Source: Jiella pelagia
Lineage (GTDB): Bacteria > Pseudomonadota > Alphaproteobacteria > Rhizobiales > Rhizobiaceae
Assembly (NCBI RefSeq): GCF_026898155.1
Contig: NZ_CP114029.1
Coordinates: 3,142,001 to 3,206,000, forward strand
DNA: 64,000 nucleotides
Direction of reading: 5' to 3'
The notes under the pieces were generated by a model that saw nothing but the letters and a program-made list of their open reading frames with translations, was not told where the DNA came from and made no database searches. Each line of letters starts with the position of its first letter. Position 1 is the first letter of the stretch. The translations under genes and the position numbers were made by a program. Below, piece after piece: positions 17,210 through 27,432 of the stretch.

Positions 17210-17885
17210 GCGCCAGCCGGCCTCGCGATCCCTTCGAGCGCAAGGAAAGGACGATCCCGCCAAGGGCCGCAGGAAGCTCGGCCCAGGCCGCTTCCGCCGC
17301 GTCGAAACGGCCGAGATCGCGCAGCGCCTCGCCCCGGCAGAGGCGGTGGTCATTCGCAAGCTCCTTCTCCGCAACTTGATCCAGAATGTCGAGGGCCTCT
17401 TCCTGACGATCGAGGAGAAGCGCCGCACGCGCCGCGTTCAGCGCCGCGTCGGCGTCGCCGGGGTGCTTTGCGAGATATTCGGTGCCGGCGTCGAGGGACG
17501 TCTGCGCCTCGCCGGCTTCGAGCCCGCAAGCGGAGATCTCGAAAAGCGCCTTTGCATTCGCCGGATCGAGCGAGCGGGCGTGAATTGCCGCTGCCAGCCC
17601 CTCTTTCGGCCGGCCGGACAGCCGCAGGGCGAGGGCGCGGTTGTAGTGCAGGACGGCGTTGTTCGGGTCGGCCGAGACGAGCGTCTCGAGGGCCATTGCG
17701 GCGGCGGCAAAATCGCCGCGCGAGACGGCGGCCGAAAAGGCGGCGGCTGCTGCCGTAAGGTCAGGCGCGGCGCTGTTGCCACGATCGGCTCGCTTGTCGC
17801 GCTTCGCCACGGCGGATGCCCTATCCAGATTGCGGTGACGGGGAGCCCTGCTGTCGCCCGAACGCCGTCGATCTAGGGCATTCAT
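17184..17885 (-). CDS. TPR-repeat protein
   Basis: A soluble protein of about 233 aa from ATG 17885. At least three tetratricopeptide-like repeats run from about residue 55 to 190: AAMALETLVSADPNNAVLHY, ALRLSGRPKEGLAAAIHARS, LDPANAKALFEISACGLEAG and HPGDADAALNAARAALLLDR. Such repeats mediate protein contacts; no catalytic domain is present. The first 50 residues are basic and probably disordered, so the true start may be later. It is divergent from fixG, with the FixK/FNR site between them closer to fixG. Confidence 0.65.
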   Translation of the reverse strand: MNALDRRRSGDSRAPRHRNLDRASAVAKRDKRADRGNSAAPDLTAAAAAFSAAVSRGDFAAAAMALETLVSADPNNAVLHYNRALALRLSGRPKEGLAAAIHARSLDPANAKALFEISACGLEAGEAQTSLDAGTEYLAKHPGDADAALNAARAALLLDRQEEALDILDQVAEKELANDHRLCRGEALRDLGRFDAAEAAWAELPAALGGIVLSLRSKGSRGRLALTRGRSSP

Positions 17886-17942
17886 GGCACTGATCGCAAT
17901 CACCGAATGCGGATCTGCGGGGGGCGGTCGGTTCGTCGTCTT

Positions 17943-17956
17943 TTGACCGAGATCAA
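17943..17956 (+). promoter_or_regulatory. FixK/FNR anaerobox upstream of fixG
   Basis: TTGACCGAGATCAA is a perfect TTGA-N6-TCAA site for FNR/FixK-type regulators. It lies 55-75 bases before the possible fixG starts, the usual range for activation. The fix genes below would therefore be induced at low oxygen. Confidence 0.85.
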
Positions 17957-18011
17957 GGCCGCCCGCCGCTGCTCCGGATAGAGGACGGGGCACCATCGCG
18001 CCCTAAAGCCG

Positions 18012-19599
18012 ATGCCAAGCCGGGACGGTTCCATGCTGCAAGGCCCAGAGATCAATCAATACGACGTCGAGCCGGTCAACGCACCGGCGCGCCAGCAGAG
18101 CCAACCGCTCTATGCCAAGCGCGAAAAGATTCATCCCAAGCGGGCCGAAGGCAACTTTCGGCAGCTGAAATGGATCATCATGGCGGTGACGTTGGGAATT
18201 TACTACGTCACGCCGTGGCTGCGTTGGGATCGTGGTCCGTTCGCGCCCGACCAGGCGGTGCTGGTCGATCTTGCCCATCGGCGCTTCTATTTCTTTTTCA
18301 TCGAGATCTGGCCGCAGGAATTCATCTTCGTCGCCGGCCTGCTCGTCATGGCCGGCGTCGGGCTGTTTCTCGTCACCTCCGTCGTCGGCAGGGCCTGGTG
18401 CGGCTATACCTGCCCGCAGACCGTCTGGACCGATCTCTTCCTCGTGGTCGAGCGGTTCTTCGAGGGCGATCGCAACGCAAGGATCAAGCTCGACAAGGCG
18501 CCCTGGAGCTTCGACAAGATCCGCAAGCGGGTGATGAAGCATGCGGTCTGGATCGTCATCGCGGTGGCCACCGGCGGCGCCTGGATCTTCTACTTCGCCG
18601 ACGCGCCGACGCTTCTTCAGAACTTTCTCGAGGGCGACGCACCCTTCATCGCCTATTCGACCGTCGCCATCCTGACCGCCACGACCTACGTCTTCGGCGG
18701 CCTGATGCGTGAGCAGGTCTGCATCTACATGTGCCCCTGGCCGCGCATCCAGGCGGCGATGCTCGACGAGGAATCGCTCGTCGTCACCTACAACGACTGG
18801 CGCGGCGAGCCGCGCAGCCATGGCGCCAAGAAGGCCAAGGCGGCCGGGCTCGCCGTCGGTGACTGCGTCGACTGCAACGCCTGCGTCGCCGTCTGCCCGA
18901 TGGGCATCGACATCCGCGAGGGCCAGCAGATGGCCTGCATCACCTGCGCCCTGTGCATCGACGCCTGCGACGGGGTGATGGACAGGCTCGGGCGCGAGCG
19001 CGGGCTGATCGCCTATGCGACCCTGAAGGACTACGACGCCAACATGGCGCTGGCGACCAACCCCGTGAGCGGCGCGATCGAGCCGGAGCGGGTGCGGGAT
19101 GCGGATGGCCGATTCATCTCCGCCGTCAAGCATTTCGACTGGCACGTCTTCCTGCGGCCGCGTACGCTGATCTACACTGGCCTCTGGCTGGCGATCGGCA
19201 TCGGAATGCTGGTCATGCTGAACGCCCGAGAGCGCCTCGAGCCTCAACGTCCAACGGGATCGCAACCCGGTCTATGTCCAACTCAGCGACGGCTCGATCC
19301 GCAACGGCTACACCGTCAAGCTGCTCAACATGATTCCCGAGCCGCGGGAGTTCGTCTTGAAGCTCGAAGGGCTGCCCGGCGCGGCGATGTTCTCCGACGA
19401 GTTGAATCAGCCCGAAGGGCGCAGCTTCGCCGTCACCGTCGATCCCGATCGCCTCAGGACCCTGAAGCTCTTCGTCGTCCAGCCGAAAGGCGAGGTCGAG
19501 GCCGGCACGACGGACTTCCGCTTCGTCCTCAACGACATGAACAGTTCCGAAAGCGCCACCTACGAGGCCGCGTTCGAAGCGCCGGAGAAAACCAGATGA
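18012..19599 (+). CDS. fixG: Cytochrome cbb3 oxidase assembly ferredoxin FixG/CcoG (frame broken by one extra base)
   Basis: Membrane-bound iron-sulfur protein that reduces copper for cbb3 oxidase maturation. The first 410 codons show the family in full: WCGYTCPQTVWTD, two 4Fe-4S sites (CVDCNACVAVCPMGIDI and CITCALCIDACD) and several membrane helices. The frame then breaks at 19239-19245, where GAGCCTC replaces GACCTC. With one base removed it reads ARERLDLNVQRDRNPVYV and continues through the C-terminal Ig-like domain to 19599 (528 aa). ATG 18033 is an alternative start. fixH overlaps the stop by 4 bases. Confidence 0.93.
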
Positions 19600-20075
19600 G
19601 CCTGAAGACTTCCGCTCCCCGCGAATTCACCGGCCGTCACATGGCCCGAGTCATGGTCGCCTTCTTCGGCACGATCATTTCGGTGAACCTCACCATGGCC
19701 TATTTCGCCAGCTCGACCTGGAGCGGCCTCGTGGTGCCGAACAGCTACGTCGCCAGCCAGACTTTCGACGCCGACACGGCAAAGCGCGAGCAGGAACTTT
19801 CCCGCGGCTGGAGCGCCGAGACCACCTATGAGGGCGGCCGCTTCCGCCTGCGGCTGACCGATGCCGAGGGCCTGCCGGTGGAGGCGAAGGTCACGGCCAC
19901 CATCGGCCATCCGGTGAACGCCAATTTCGACCGCACGCTGATCCTCGGTCCGACCGGAGAGGGCGGCTATGCGGGCGACACTGAGCTTCCCGCCGGTCGC
20001 TGGGAGGCGCGGCTCACGGTGGAGAAGCTGGGCCTCGACCCCTGGCACCGCGCCGTGCGGTTCAGCGTGCGGTGA
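19596..20075 (+). CDS. fixH: cbb3 oxidase assembly protein FixH/CcoH
   Basis: Small membrane-anchored protein (159 aa) required for cbb3-type oxidase stability. One membrane helix, VMVAFFGTIISVNLTMAYFA (residues 19-38), is followed by the conserved block VVPNSYVASQTFD and a periplasmic beta domain (GRFRLRLTDAEGLPV, LPAGRWEARL). The ATG overlaps the fixG stop (ATGA). Confidence 0.92.
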   Translation: MSLKTSAPREFTGRHMARVMVAFFGTIISVNLTMAYFASSTWSGLVVPNSYVASQTFDADTAKREQELSRGWSAETTYEGGRFRLRLTDAEGLPVEAKVTATIGHPVNANFDRTLILGPTGEGGYAGDTELPAGRWEARLTVEKLGLDPWHRAVRFSVR

Positions 20076-20085
20076 GGAGGCGGAA

Positions 20086-22470
20086 ATGAGCTGCTGCAGC
20101 CCGGCCCTCGACCTTGCTGAGAACGAGGGACGCGTCCTTGGCGCCGACCTTCGCGGCGAGGAGCTGAAACATGCCGGCCGTCTCGGTGCCGACGGCACTG
20201 TCACTTACGTCTTCTCCGTCCCGGCCATTCACTGCGGCGCCTGTATCGCCGCCGTCGAGGACGCGCTGGGGCCACTTCCGGGCGTCGTCTCGGCGCGCGT
20301 CAACCTGACGCTTCGCCGCCTGACCGTCGTTCTCGCTCCCGAAAGCGCCCCATCCGGCACCACGCCGCTTCGCCTCGTCGAGACGCTGGAGCGCCTCGGC
20401 TATCCGGCGACCCCCGTCGATCTCGGCGACCTCGACCAGCTGGCGCGCGAGCGCGAGTCCGGCAAGCTCTTGCTGGCGCTCGGCATCGCCGGCTTTGCGG
20501 CGGCGAACGTCATGCTCTTGTCGGTCTCCGTCTGGTCCGGGGCGGACGAGGCGACGCGCGATCTCTTCCATCTGATCTCGGCACTGATCGCGGTTCCGGC
20601 CGTGGCGATCTCCGGTCAGGTGTTCTTCCGATCGGCCTTCGTCGCGCTGAGGGCGGGGCGGCTCAACATGGATGTGCCGATCTCGCTGGCGCTTCTGCTT
20701 TCCCTCGGCCTCAGCCTCTATGAAAGCCTTTCCGGCGGCGCGGAGGCCTATTTCGACGCGGCGGTGACGCTGACCTTCTTCCTGCTCGTCGGGCGCTATC
20801 TCGATCAGCTGATGCGCGAGCGGGCCCGCAGCGCCGTCCTCGGCATCGCCCGGCTTGCCGCCAAGGGGGCGACGCGGATCGTTGACGGCGAGCCCGTCCT
20901 GGTGCCGATCGACGAGGTGGAGGCCGGCATGCATCTCAGGGTGCCGGCGGGCGAGCGCATGCCCGTCGACGCGCGGGTTCTCGCCGGCGCCAGCGATCTC
21001 GACCGCTCCCTCGTCACCGGCGAGAGCGAGCCGGTTGCGGCCGGCCCGGGACTGCGCATCGAAGCCGGCGTCCTCAACCTGACCGGCCCGCTCGACGTCG
21101 AAGCCCTCAGCGGCGCGAAGGACTCGTTTCTGGCCGAGATGACGGCGATGATGGAGGCGGCCGAACAGGGCCGCGGCGCCTATGTCCGCATCGCCGACCG
21201 CATGGCGCGGCTCTATGCGCCGGCCGTCCATCTTCTAGCCGCTGCCGCCTTTCTCGGCTGGCTCGTCGCGACCGGCGGCGACTGGTACCAAGCCGTCACC
21301 GTCGCCATCGCCGTCCTCATCGTCACCTGCCCCTGCGCGTTGGGGCTGGCGGTGCCGGTCGTCCACGTGATCGGGGCCTCGCGGCTGTTCCAGGCCGGCA
21401 TCCTGATGAAGGACGGCTCGGCGCTGGAGCGGCTCGCCGAGATCGACACCGTCCTGTTCGACAAGACCGGCACCCTGACCACCGGCACGCCGCGGCTCGC
21501 GCGGACCGATTTCCTTTCCGACCAAGAGAGCGCCGCGGCGCGGGCGCTCGCCGCGCGGTCCCACCATCCGGCCTCGCGGGCCATCCGGGCCGGGCTCGAA
21601 GCCGTCGCGGAGCCCGATCTGGAGGCCGTGCGCGAGGTTGCCGGTTCCGGCGTCGAGGCGATGATCGCCGGGCGGCGTGCCCGCCTCGGCCGGCCCGGCT
21701 GGGTGGCCGAAATCGCTGCACCAGAGGGCCGACATGTCGATGGCGGGCTCGGCGATGGCATCGAGGACGAGCGGCCGCGAGGCGGGAAGGGCCACGTCGC
21801 CTTCGCCTTCGAGGGGGCTCCGACCGTATCCTTCAGCCTCGACGAGGCCGTCCGCCAGGGGGCGGCACCGGCGCTCGCGGCGCTTCGCGACGCGGTGCTT
21901 TCCGTCGAGGTCCTGTCGGGCGACGGCGAGGCGCCGGTTGGCCGGCTTGCCGGCATGCTCGACATCGAGCGTGCGGCCTGTCGCCAGAGCCCGGCCGACA
22001 AGATCGCCCGCATCCGCACCCTTCAGGCTGAGGGGCACCAGGTGCTGATGGTCGGTGACGGGCTCAACGATGCGCCGAGCCTTGCGGCCGGCAATGTCTC
22101 GATGGCGCCGGCATCCGCCTGCGATGCCGGCCGGCTCGCCGCCGATTTCGTCTTTACCCGCGAAAACCTTGCGGCGGTGCCCTTCGCCTTCGACGTTGCC
22201 AAGCGCGCAAAAGCCTTGGTCAGGACCAATTTTGCCCTGGCCATCCTTTACAACGCAGTCGCCGTCCCTCTGGCGATGGCCGGCCTCGTCACGCCGCTCG
22301 TCGCGGCGATCGCCATGTCGGCTTCTTCGATCCTCGTCGTTGCCAACAGCCTGCGCCTAACCCGCGGAGGGCACACAGTGCGCAGTGCCGATGTGGAAGA
22401 TCAGACGGCGGCTCTTGCGCCCGGCGCCGTGAAGGCACCGCGGACCGAACGACTGGAGATCGCAGCTTGA
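20086..22470 (+). CDS. fixI: Copper-exporting P1B-type ATPase FixI/CcoI
   Basis: Heavy-metal P-type ATPase (794 aa) that supplies copper to cbb3 oxidase. It has an N-terminal metal-binding domain (AIHCGACIAAVEDAL), the membrane CPC motif (TCPCALGLAVPV), the TGE loop (VTGESEPV), the phosphorylation site (FDKTGTLTTG) and the hinge GDGLNDAPSLAAGN. The N-terminal MSCCSPALD adds a second Cys pair common in this branch. The ATG at 20086 has GAGGAGG upstream. It continues the fixGHIS operon, 10 bases after fixH. Confidence 0.95.
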   Translation: MSCCSPALDLAENEGRVLGADLRGEELKHAGRLGADGTVTYVFSVPAIHCGACIAAVEDALGPLPGVVSARVNLTLRRLTVVLAPESAPSGTTPLRLVETLERLGYPATPVDLGDLDQLARERESGKLLLALGIAGFAAANVMLLSVSVWSGADEATRDLFHLISALIAVPAVAISGQVFFRSAFVALRAGRLNMDVPISLALLLSLGLSLYESLSGGAEAYFDAAVTLTFFLLVGRYLDQLMRERARSAVLGIARLAAKGATRIVDGEPVLVPIDEVEAGMHLRVPAGERMPVDARVLAGASDLDRSLVTGESEPVAAGPGLRIEAGVLNLTGPLDVEALSGAKDSFLAEMTAMMEAAEQGRGAYVRIADRMARLYAPAVHLLAAAAFLGWLVATGGDWYQAVTVAIAVLIVTCPCALGLAVPVVHVIGASRLFQAGILMKDGSALERLAEIDTVLFDKTGTLTTGTPRLARTDFLSDQESAAARALAARSHHPASRAIRAGLEAVAEPDLEAVREVAGSGVEAMIAGRRARLGRPGWVAEIAAPEGRHVDGGLGDGIEDERPRGGKGHVAFAFEGAPTVSFSLDEAVRQGAAPALAALRDAVLSVEVLSGDGEAPVGRLAGMLDIERAACRQSPADKIARIRTLQAEGHQVLMVGDGLNDAPSLAAGNVSMAPASACDAGRLAADFVFTRENLAAVPFAFDVAKRAKALVRTNFALAILYNAVAVPLAMAGLVTPLVAAIAMSASSILVVANSLRLTRGGHTVRSADVEDQTAALAPGAVKAPRTERLEIAA

Positions 22471-22655
22471 CCGCGCTCGTCTTCCTCGTTCCGATCGCCC
22501 TCTTCCTCGGGCTCCTCGGCCTTGTCGCCTTCTTCTGGGCGCTGAAGAGCGGCCAATACGAGGATGTCGACGGCGCCGCCTGGCGGGCCTTGCAGGACGA
22601 GGAGACACCGCGTGGCGAAGCAGCGGGTCGCAGCGGCAATCAAGATCGTCTTTAA
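22467..22655 (+). CDS. fixS: cbb3 oxidase maturation protein FixS/CcoS
   Basis: A 62-aa single-span protein, last gene of fixGHIS. The hydrophobic helix LVFLVPIALFLGLLGLVAFFW is followed by the family hallmark ALKSGQYEDVDGAAWR. It starts at a TTG that overlaps the fixI stop (TTGA); no ATG is available. Length is usual for CcoS. Confidence 0.92.
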   Translation: MTALVFLVPIALFLGLLGLVAFFWALKSGQYEDVDGAAWRALQDEETPRGEAAGRSGNQDRL

Positions 22656-22796
22656 GCGCAAACGATTGGCCGCGGCATAAGCGGCTCTTTCAACGATCCC
22701 AAACTGACGGAGTGCCGGCGGCAGGTATCCAGCCGCCTCGCGGCTTTCGGGGATGGCATGGCCCCGGCGATCGAACTGACTGCTTTGCGCTCCGCC

Positions 22797-23262
22797 TCAA
22801 GCGGCGTTCTGCGCCATGGCATTCGTCATCAGGGCATAGATGGCACTGGCGTCGCGCGTCGCGCGGATCTCATCGACGATGTCGCGGTTGCGCAGCAGCC
22901 GGGCGACCTTCGACAGGGCCTTGAGGTGATCGGCGCCCGAGCCCTGCGGCGCGAGCAGCAGGAAGACGATGTCGACCGGCTGATCGTCGAGAGCGTCGAA
23001 GTCGACGGGACGAGACAGCCGGGCGAACAGACCGACGATCCGGTCGAGTTCCCCGAGCTTGCCGTGGGGAATGGCGATGCCGTTGCCGACGCCGGTCGAG
23101 CCGAGCTTTTCGCGACCTAAGATGGTCTCGAAAATCTCGCGCTCGGATAGACCGGTGAGCCTCGGCGGCCTTGCCGGCCAGTTCCTGCAGGACCTGCTTT
23201 TTGGAATTGGCCCGCAGGTCGGGCAGAATCGCGCCGGGGTCAATCAGCGTATTGACATCCAT
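22797..23262 (-). CDS. ptsN: PTS IIA-like nitrogen regulatory protein PtsN (frame broken by one extra base)
   Basis: EIIA-Ntr, the terminal phosphoacceptor of the nitrogen phosphotransferase chain. The start is ATG 23262 (MDVNTLIDPGAILPDL). The frame breaks at 23157-23163, where GAGCCTC replaces GACCTC; removal of one base gives AAEVTGLSEREIFETIL and a 154-aa protein. The phosphorylated His lies in GNGIAIPHGKL (His 66 in the repaired numbering). The C-terminal half VDIVFLLLAPQGSGADHLKA is intact. It lies downstream of hpf and rpoN, the classic rpoN-hpf-ptsN order. Confidence 0.93.
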
Positions 23263-23321
23263 CGAAGGCCAGCTTTCTCGCTTCAGGCACGTCACCTTAA
23301 CGGGCGGAGCTTATCGCGCCC

Positions 23322-23894
23322 TTACGATTCCCGCGAGTAGTTCGAAGGATCGACCCAGCCATAATTGCCGTCGGCGCGGCGGAAGACGATGTTGAGGTCG
23401 CCGGAATTGGCGTTTCTGAACAGCACGAAAGGGCTGTCCTGGCGATCGAGTTCCATGACGGCTCCGGCAACCGAGTGGGTGCCGACCTTGAGTGTGGTCT
23501 CGGCGATGATCGCCGGGGCGTAGTCCACCGGAACCTCGTCGGCCTCATCGGGGATCGCCGCCATGACCTGATAGGCCATCTCGCGATGGCTGTTGTTCTG
23601 ATGGTCCTTCAGGCGCCGCTTGTAGCGCCGCAGCCGCTTCTCGATCCGCTCGGCGGCGTTGGCAAAGCTTATTTCCGGATCATGGGCCTCGCCCGTTGCC
23701 TGGAACACGACGCCGGTATCGAGATGGACCGTGCAGTCCGTGGCAAAGCGGCTGCTGCCTTCCTTCGAGAGGACGACGGTACCGGAGAAATTGCCGTCGA
23801 AATATTTGTCGACCGCTTCGCCGAGACGCTCCTCGATGCGCTGGCGAAAGGCTTCGCCGACATCCATGTGCTTTCCCGATACGCGCAAGGCCAT
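23322..23894 (-). CDS. hpf: Ribosome hibernation promoting factor HPF, long form
   Basis: Ribosome-binding stress protein of 190 aa. The N-terminal S30AE/RaiA domain (MALRVSGKHMDVGEAFRQRI to KRLRRYKRRLKDHQ) binds the decoding region; the C-terminal 60 residues (SPFVLFRNANSGDLNIVFRR, then GNYGWVDP) are the dimerisation domain of long HPF that forms 100S ribosomes. The start is ATG 23894; the upstream reading in the same frame is not conserved. It lies about 260 bases after rpoN. Confidence 0.94.
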   Translation of the reverse strand: MALRVSGKHMDVGEAFRQRIEERLGEAVDKYFDGNFSGTVVLSKEGSSRFATDCTVHLDTGVVFQATGEAHDPEISFANAAERIEKRLRRYKRRLKDHQNNSHREMAYQVMAAIPDEADEVPVDYAPAIIAETTLKVGTHSVAGAVMELDRQDSPFVLFRNANSGDLNIVFRRADGNYGWVDPSNYSRES

Positions 23895-24151
23895 TCGATC
23901 TCTCCTATCCTTCGCCGCCGACTGGTCGACGCTCCGTCCAGCCACGACGCAATCCCTCGGCAGGCGGCACAACCGCGCCGAAGCGTTTGCCTCGTTGCGG
24001 GTGAGACCGCATCCGGAAGTGCGGCCTTCTAGAAACCGTAGTCGGACCTGTCAACGCGGCCAACCTCCGAATGGAGCTAGATATGGTCGCCACGACTGCA
24101 ATGGAAGCCGAAGGCCAAAGGCTTTTCGGCAAAGGGGGTGCCGGCGGGACT

Positions 24152-25598
24152 TCAGGAGGCGAGCCGGCGTGCATTCATCTCTCGCCGACGCTGGATCGAG
24201 GAGGCGATGCCGAGGGCCTCGCGGTATTTCGCCACGGTGCGGCGGGCGAGATCGATGCCTTCCTTCTTCAGAATCGCGGCGATGTCGTCGTCGGACATGA
24301 CCTTGTCGACGCTTTCGGCGTCGATGAGGATCTTGATGCGATGCTTGACGCTCTGGGCCGAATGGGCGTCCCCGCCATTGGCAGAGGCGATCGCCACGGT
24401 GAAGAAGAACCGCATCTCGAAGGTGCCGCGGGGCGTCGCGATGTATTTCTGCGAGGTGACGCGGCTGACCGTCGATTCGTGCATGCCGATGGCTTCGGCG
24501 ACTGACATCAGCGTCATCGGCTTCAGGCCGCCAACGCCGTGGGTGAGGAAGCCGTCCTGCCGCCGCACGATCTCCGACGCAACCTTCAGGATGGTCTTGG
24601 CGCGCTGGTCGAGCGCGCGCACGAGCCAGTTGGCCGACTGCTGGCATTCGCTGAGGAAGCTCGTGTCGTCGGTCTTCAGTTGGCCGTCGCGGACGGCGGC
24701 GAGATAGCTGTTGTCGACGATCACGCGCGGCAGGGCATCGGAATTGAGGCTCCACCACCCAGCCGCCGTCGACAGCCTCGGTAACGAACACGTCCGGCAC
24801 GATCGCCTCGCTGCCGTCGTGGTCGAAGGCATGGCCGGGCTTCGGATCGAGGGTCTTGATCTCCGCCAGGATGTCCATCAACCCGGCCTCGTCCTCGCCG
24901 GTGAGCCGTCGCAGGGTGGCGAAATCGCGTCGGGCGAGAAGGTCGAGATTCTGCAGCACCGATGCGATGACCGGATCGTACCGGTTCAGCCGCCTCAGCT
25001 GGATGGCGAGACATTCGGCAAGGTCGCGGGCGAAGAGACCGGCCGGCGAGACTTCGGCCTGCAGCCGGTCAACGGCCGCCTCGACGGCCTTCGGGCATGC
25101 GCCGAGGCTTGCCGCCACCTCTTCTGCCGCGATCCGCAGATAGCCGCTCTCGTCGAGGTGCTCGACCAGGACCGCGCCGATCCGCCGCGAAGTCTCGTCG
25201 CAGAGAATGTCGGAGACCTCCTTCGAGGCATGCTGATGCAGCGAGATGCGGCGATCGGCGAGATCCTCGATGCTGAAGTCGCTGTCGCCTGCCCGGGCTC
25301 GCTCGGAGCTGGACCGCGGGGCAGGGGCGGGGCGGTTCGCCGGCTCGCCGCGCGTCGCAGCCTCGCTGCGGTCGGCAGCGCCCGCTTGCTGGTCCTGGGC
25401 GGGCACCGCAGCGCCCGGCAAAGCCTTGTTTTCCGGATTCTCCCCCTGGGCGAGGAGCGGATTGCACTCCATCTGGGTATCGACGAAAGCCTGCAGTTCG
25501 GTGGTGCTGTATTGCAAGAGACGGATCGACTGGAGCAACTGGGGCGTCATCACCAGCGACTGCGACTGTCGGATCTGTAGCTTTGCAGAAAGGGCCAT
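24152..25598 (-). CDS. rpoN: RNA polymerase sigma-54 factor RpoN (frame broken by one extra base)
   Basis: Sigma factor for nitrogen and related promoters. It opens with the activator-binding region MALSAKLQIRQSQSLVMTPQ, then LLQSIRLLQYSTTELQAF. The frame breaks at 24746-24752 (GAGGCTC for GAGGTC). With one base removed the protein reads VVDLNSDALPRVIVDNSY and continues to 24152 (481 aa). The C-terminal part holds the -24 recognition HTH (MSVAEAIGMHESTVSRV) and the RpoN box ARRTVAKYRE. It follows lptB by about 190 bases. Confidence 0.94.
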
Positions 25599-25790
25599 AT
25601 ACGCCGATCGAACTCGCTTTGAACCAGGCGCGCAAAGGCGTCATGCCAATGTCACGCGGCGACGTGCGAGGTTTGAGGAAAAGGTGTGCCGTCTCCCTCC
25701 CCGAGCCCCCGACACCGCCATCAAAGCGGTTGTGGTCATGGCTTGTCAATCGCCGATCTGACGGTGCGTCGCGCCAGAGGCGGATGGAGA

Positions 25791-26609
25791 TCAGAAGCTG
25801 AACTGCTCGCCGAGATAAAGCCTGCGCACGTCGCGGTTGTCGACGATCGCCTGGGGTGTGCCGTGGGTCAGCACGGAGCCGGCATGCATGATGTAGGCGC
25901 GATCGATCAGGCCGAGCGTTTCCCGTACGTTATGATCGGTAATGAGCACGCCGATTCCCCGCGCCGTCAGGTGGCGCACCAAGCCCTGGATGTCGGCGAC
26001 GGCGATCGGATCGACGCCCGCGAAGGGTTCGTCGAGCAGCATGAAGGTCGGCTTCGAGGCAAGGGCCCGGGCGATCTCACAGCGCCGCCGCTCGCCGCCC
26101 GAGAGCGACGTCGAGGCCTGCTTGCGCAGATGCGAGATGTGGAATTCCTCGAGCAACTCGTCGAGTTCGGCCTCGCGCGCCTTCTTGTCGGGCTGCGCCA
26201 CCTCGAGCACGGCGCGGATGTTGTCTTCGACGGAGAGGCCGCGAAAGATCGAGGCCTCCTGCGGCAGATAGCCGATGCCGAGCCGGGCGCGCCGGTACAT
26301 CGGCACCTTGGTGATGTCGTGGCCGTCGAGCCCGATCCGCCCGGTGTCGACCGGGATGAGGCCGGTGATCATGTAGAAGCAGGTGGTCTTGCCGGCGCCG
26401 TTCGGCCCCAAAAGGCCGACGGCTTCGCCTCGACGCACCACCAGGCCGACGTCGTCCACCACCCGGCGGCCGCGATAGGTCTTGGTCAGGCCTGCCGCGA
26501 CCAGCGTTCCATCGAACCGATTGGCGCTCGGCGCGCCGACCTCGGGCTGCGGGTGTACGTTCAAGCCTTGGACCTTTCTCGTGGCACGGACCTGCAGGTC
26601 TGGACCCAC
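25791..26609 (-). CDS. lptB: LPS export ABC transporter ATP-binding protein LptB
   Basis: Cytoplasmic ATPase of the LptB2FGC machine that extracts lipopolysaccharide from the inner membrane. Motifs: Walker A GPNGAGKTTCFYMITGL, YLPQEASIFRGLSVEDN, signature LSGGERRRCEIARAL, Walker B FMLLDEPFAGVDP and switch His in ITDHNVRETL. The 272-aa reading starts at GTG 26609 with a roughly 30-residue non-conserved leader, so the real start may be downstream. It sits between lptA and rpoN, the usual order. Confidence 0.94.
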   Translation of the reverse strand: MGPDLQVRATRKVQGLNVHPQPEVGAPSANRFDGTLVAAGLTKTYRGRRVVDDVGLVVRRGEAVGLLGPNGAGKTTCFYMITGLIPVDTGRIGLDGHDITKVPMYRRARLGIGYLPQEASIFRGLSVEDNIRAVLEVAQPDKKAREAELDELLEEFHISHLRKQASTSLSGGERRRCEIARALASKPTFMLLDEPFAGVDPIAVADIQGLVRHLTARGIGVLITDHNVRETLGLIDRAYIMHAGSVLTHGTPQAIVDNRDVRRLYLGEQFSF

Positions 26610-26801
26610 CCGCGAAGACCGTCCGCCAGCATGGTTCGGCCGAACGGCAATTGCCGTTTGCCTCTACGGTTCCGACATTCGGCGGACGCGTTGGGTGAAT
26701 TGGAACCGGCACTCAAGATCGCATCGCTACTGGAATGAAGCGAAAATTCGATGACCACCGGCTAGATCCACCACGTCCAACGTCGAATTGCGATCAGACC
26801 G

Positions 26802-27426
26802 CTACTGCGCCTGGCCGGAGCTGCTCTGGCCCGGGGTCAGCATCAGACGGACGCGGCCGCCGCCACCCGGCGTATCGCCGCACTTTTGGCTTTCCAGCCT
26901 CGCGACGCCAGTATCCATGCGGATCGTCAGGCTGCAACCCTCGGCGACGTTCTCGCCCTGGGTGAGGACGACATTGCCCGTCAGGGTGACGAGGTTCTGC
27001 GCCATGTCGAAAGATGCCCGATTGGCCGTGGCGACCTGCTCGGCTGACTTCACATAGACGTTGTTCGTCGCCTCGATCCGGTCGATCTGGCTCGATCCGC
27101 CGGGCAACGTACCCGGGGCCGACTGGGCCGCGGCATCTGCGCCTTCCTCACCGGCGCGGTCGCGCTTGTAGTAGACGGTCAGCTTGCCCGAGGCTCAGTT
27201 GGACTTCGCCCTGCTTGACCGAGACGTTGCCGGTGAAGGTCGCGACGCTGTTGCGGTCGTCCACGTCGAGCTGGTTGGACTCGATCGCGATCGGCTTGTC
27301 GCCGCGAAGCTGCAGGCCGGTGAAGTTGCGGTTAGCCGCATCGCCGGTCTGTGCCTCTGCAGGAACGCTCAGCGCGATCAGGATGCCGGCCAGGATGGCT
27401 TTGACGTACGTATTCGGAGAGCCCAT
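26802..27426 (-). CDS. lptA: LPS transport periplasmic protein LptA (frame broken by one extra base)
   Basis: Periplasmic bridge protein carrying lipopolysaccharide from LptC to LptD. The start at 27426 has a signal peptide (AILAGILIALSVPAEAQ). The OstA-type domain reads PIAIESNQLDVDDRNSVATF and TGNVSVKQGEVQL. The frame breaks at 27190-27196, where GAGGCTC replaces GAGGTC; with one base removed it continues TSGKLTVYYKRD through RIEATNNVYVKSAEQVATAN to 26802 (207 aa). The C-terminal tail is rich in Gly, Gln and Ser. It lies 6 bases after lptC. Confidence 0.92.
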
Positions 27427-27432
27427 GCTCTG

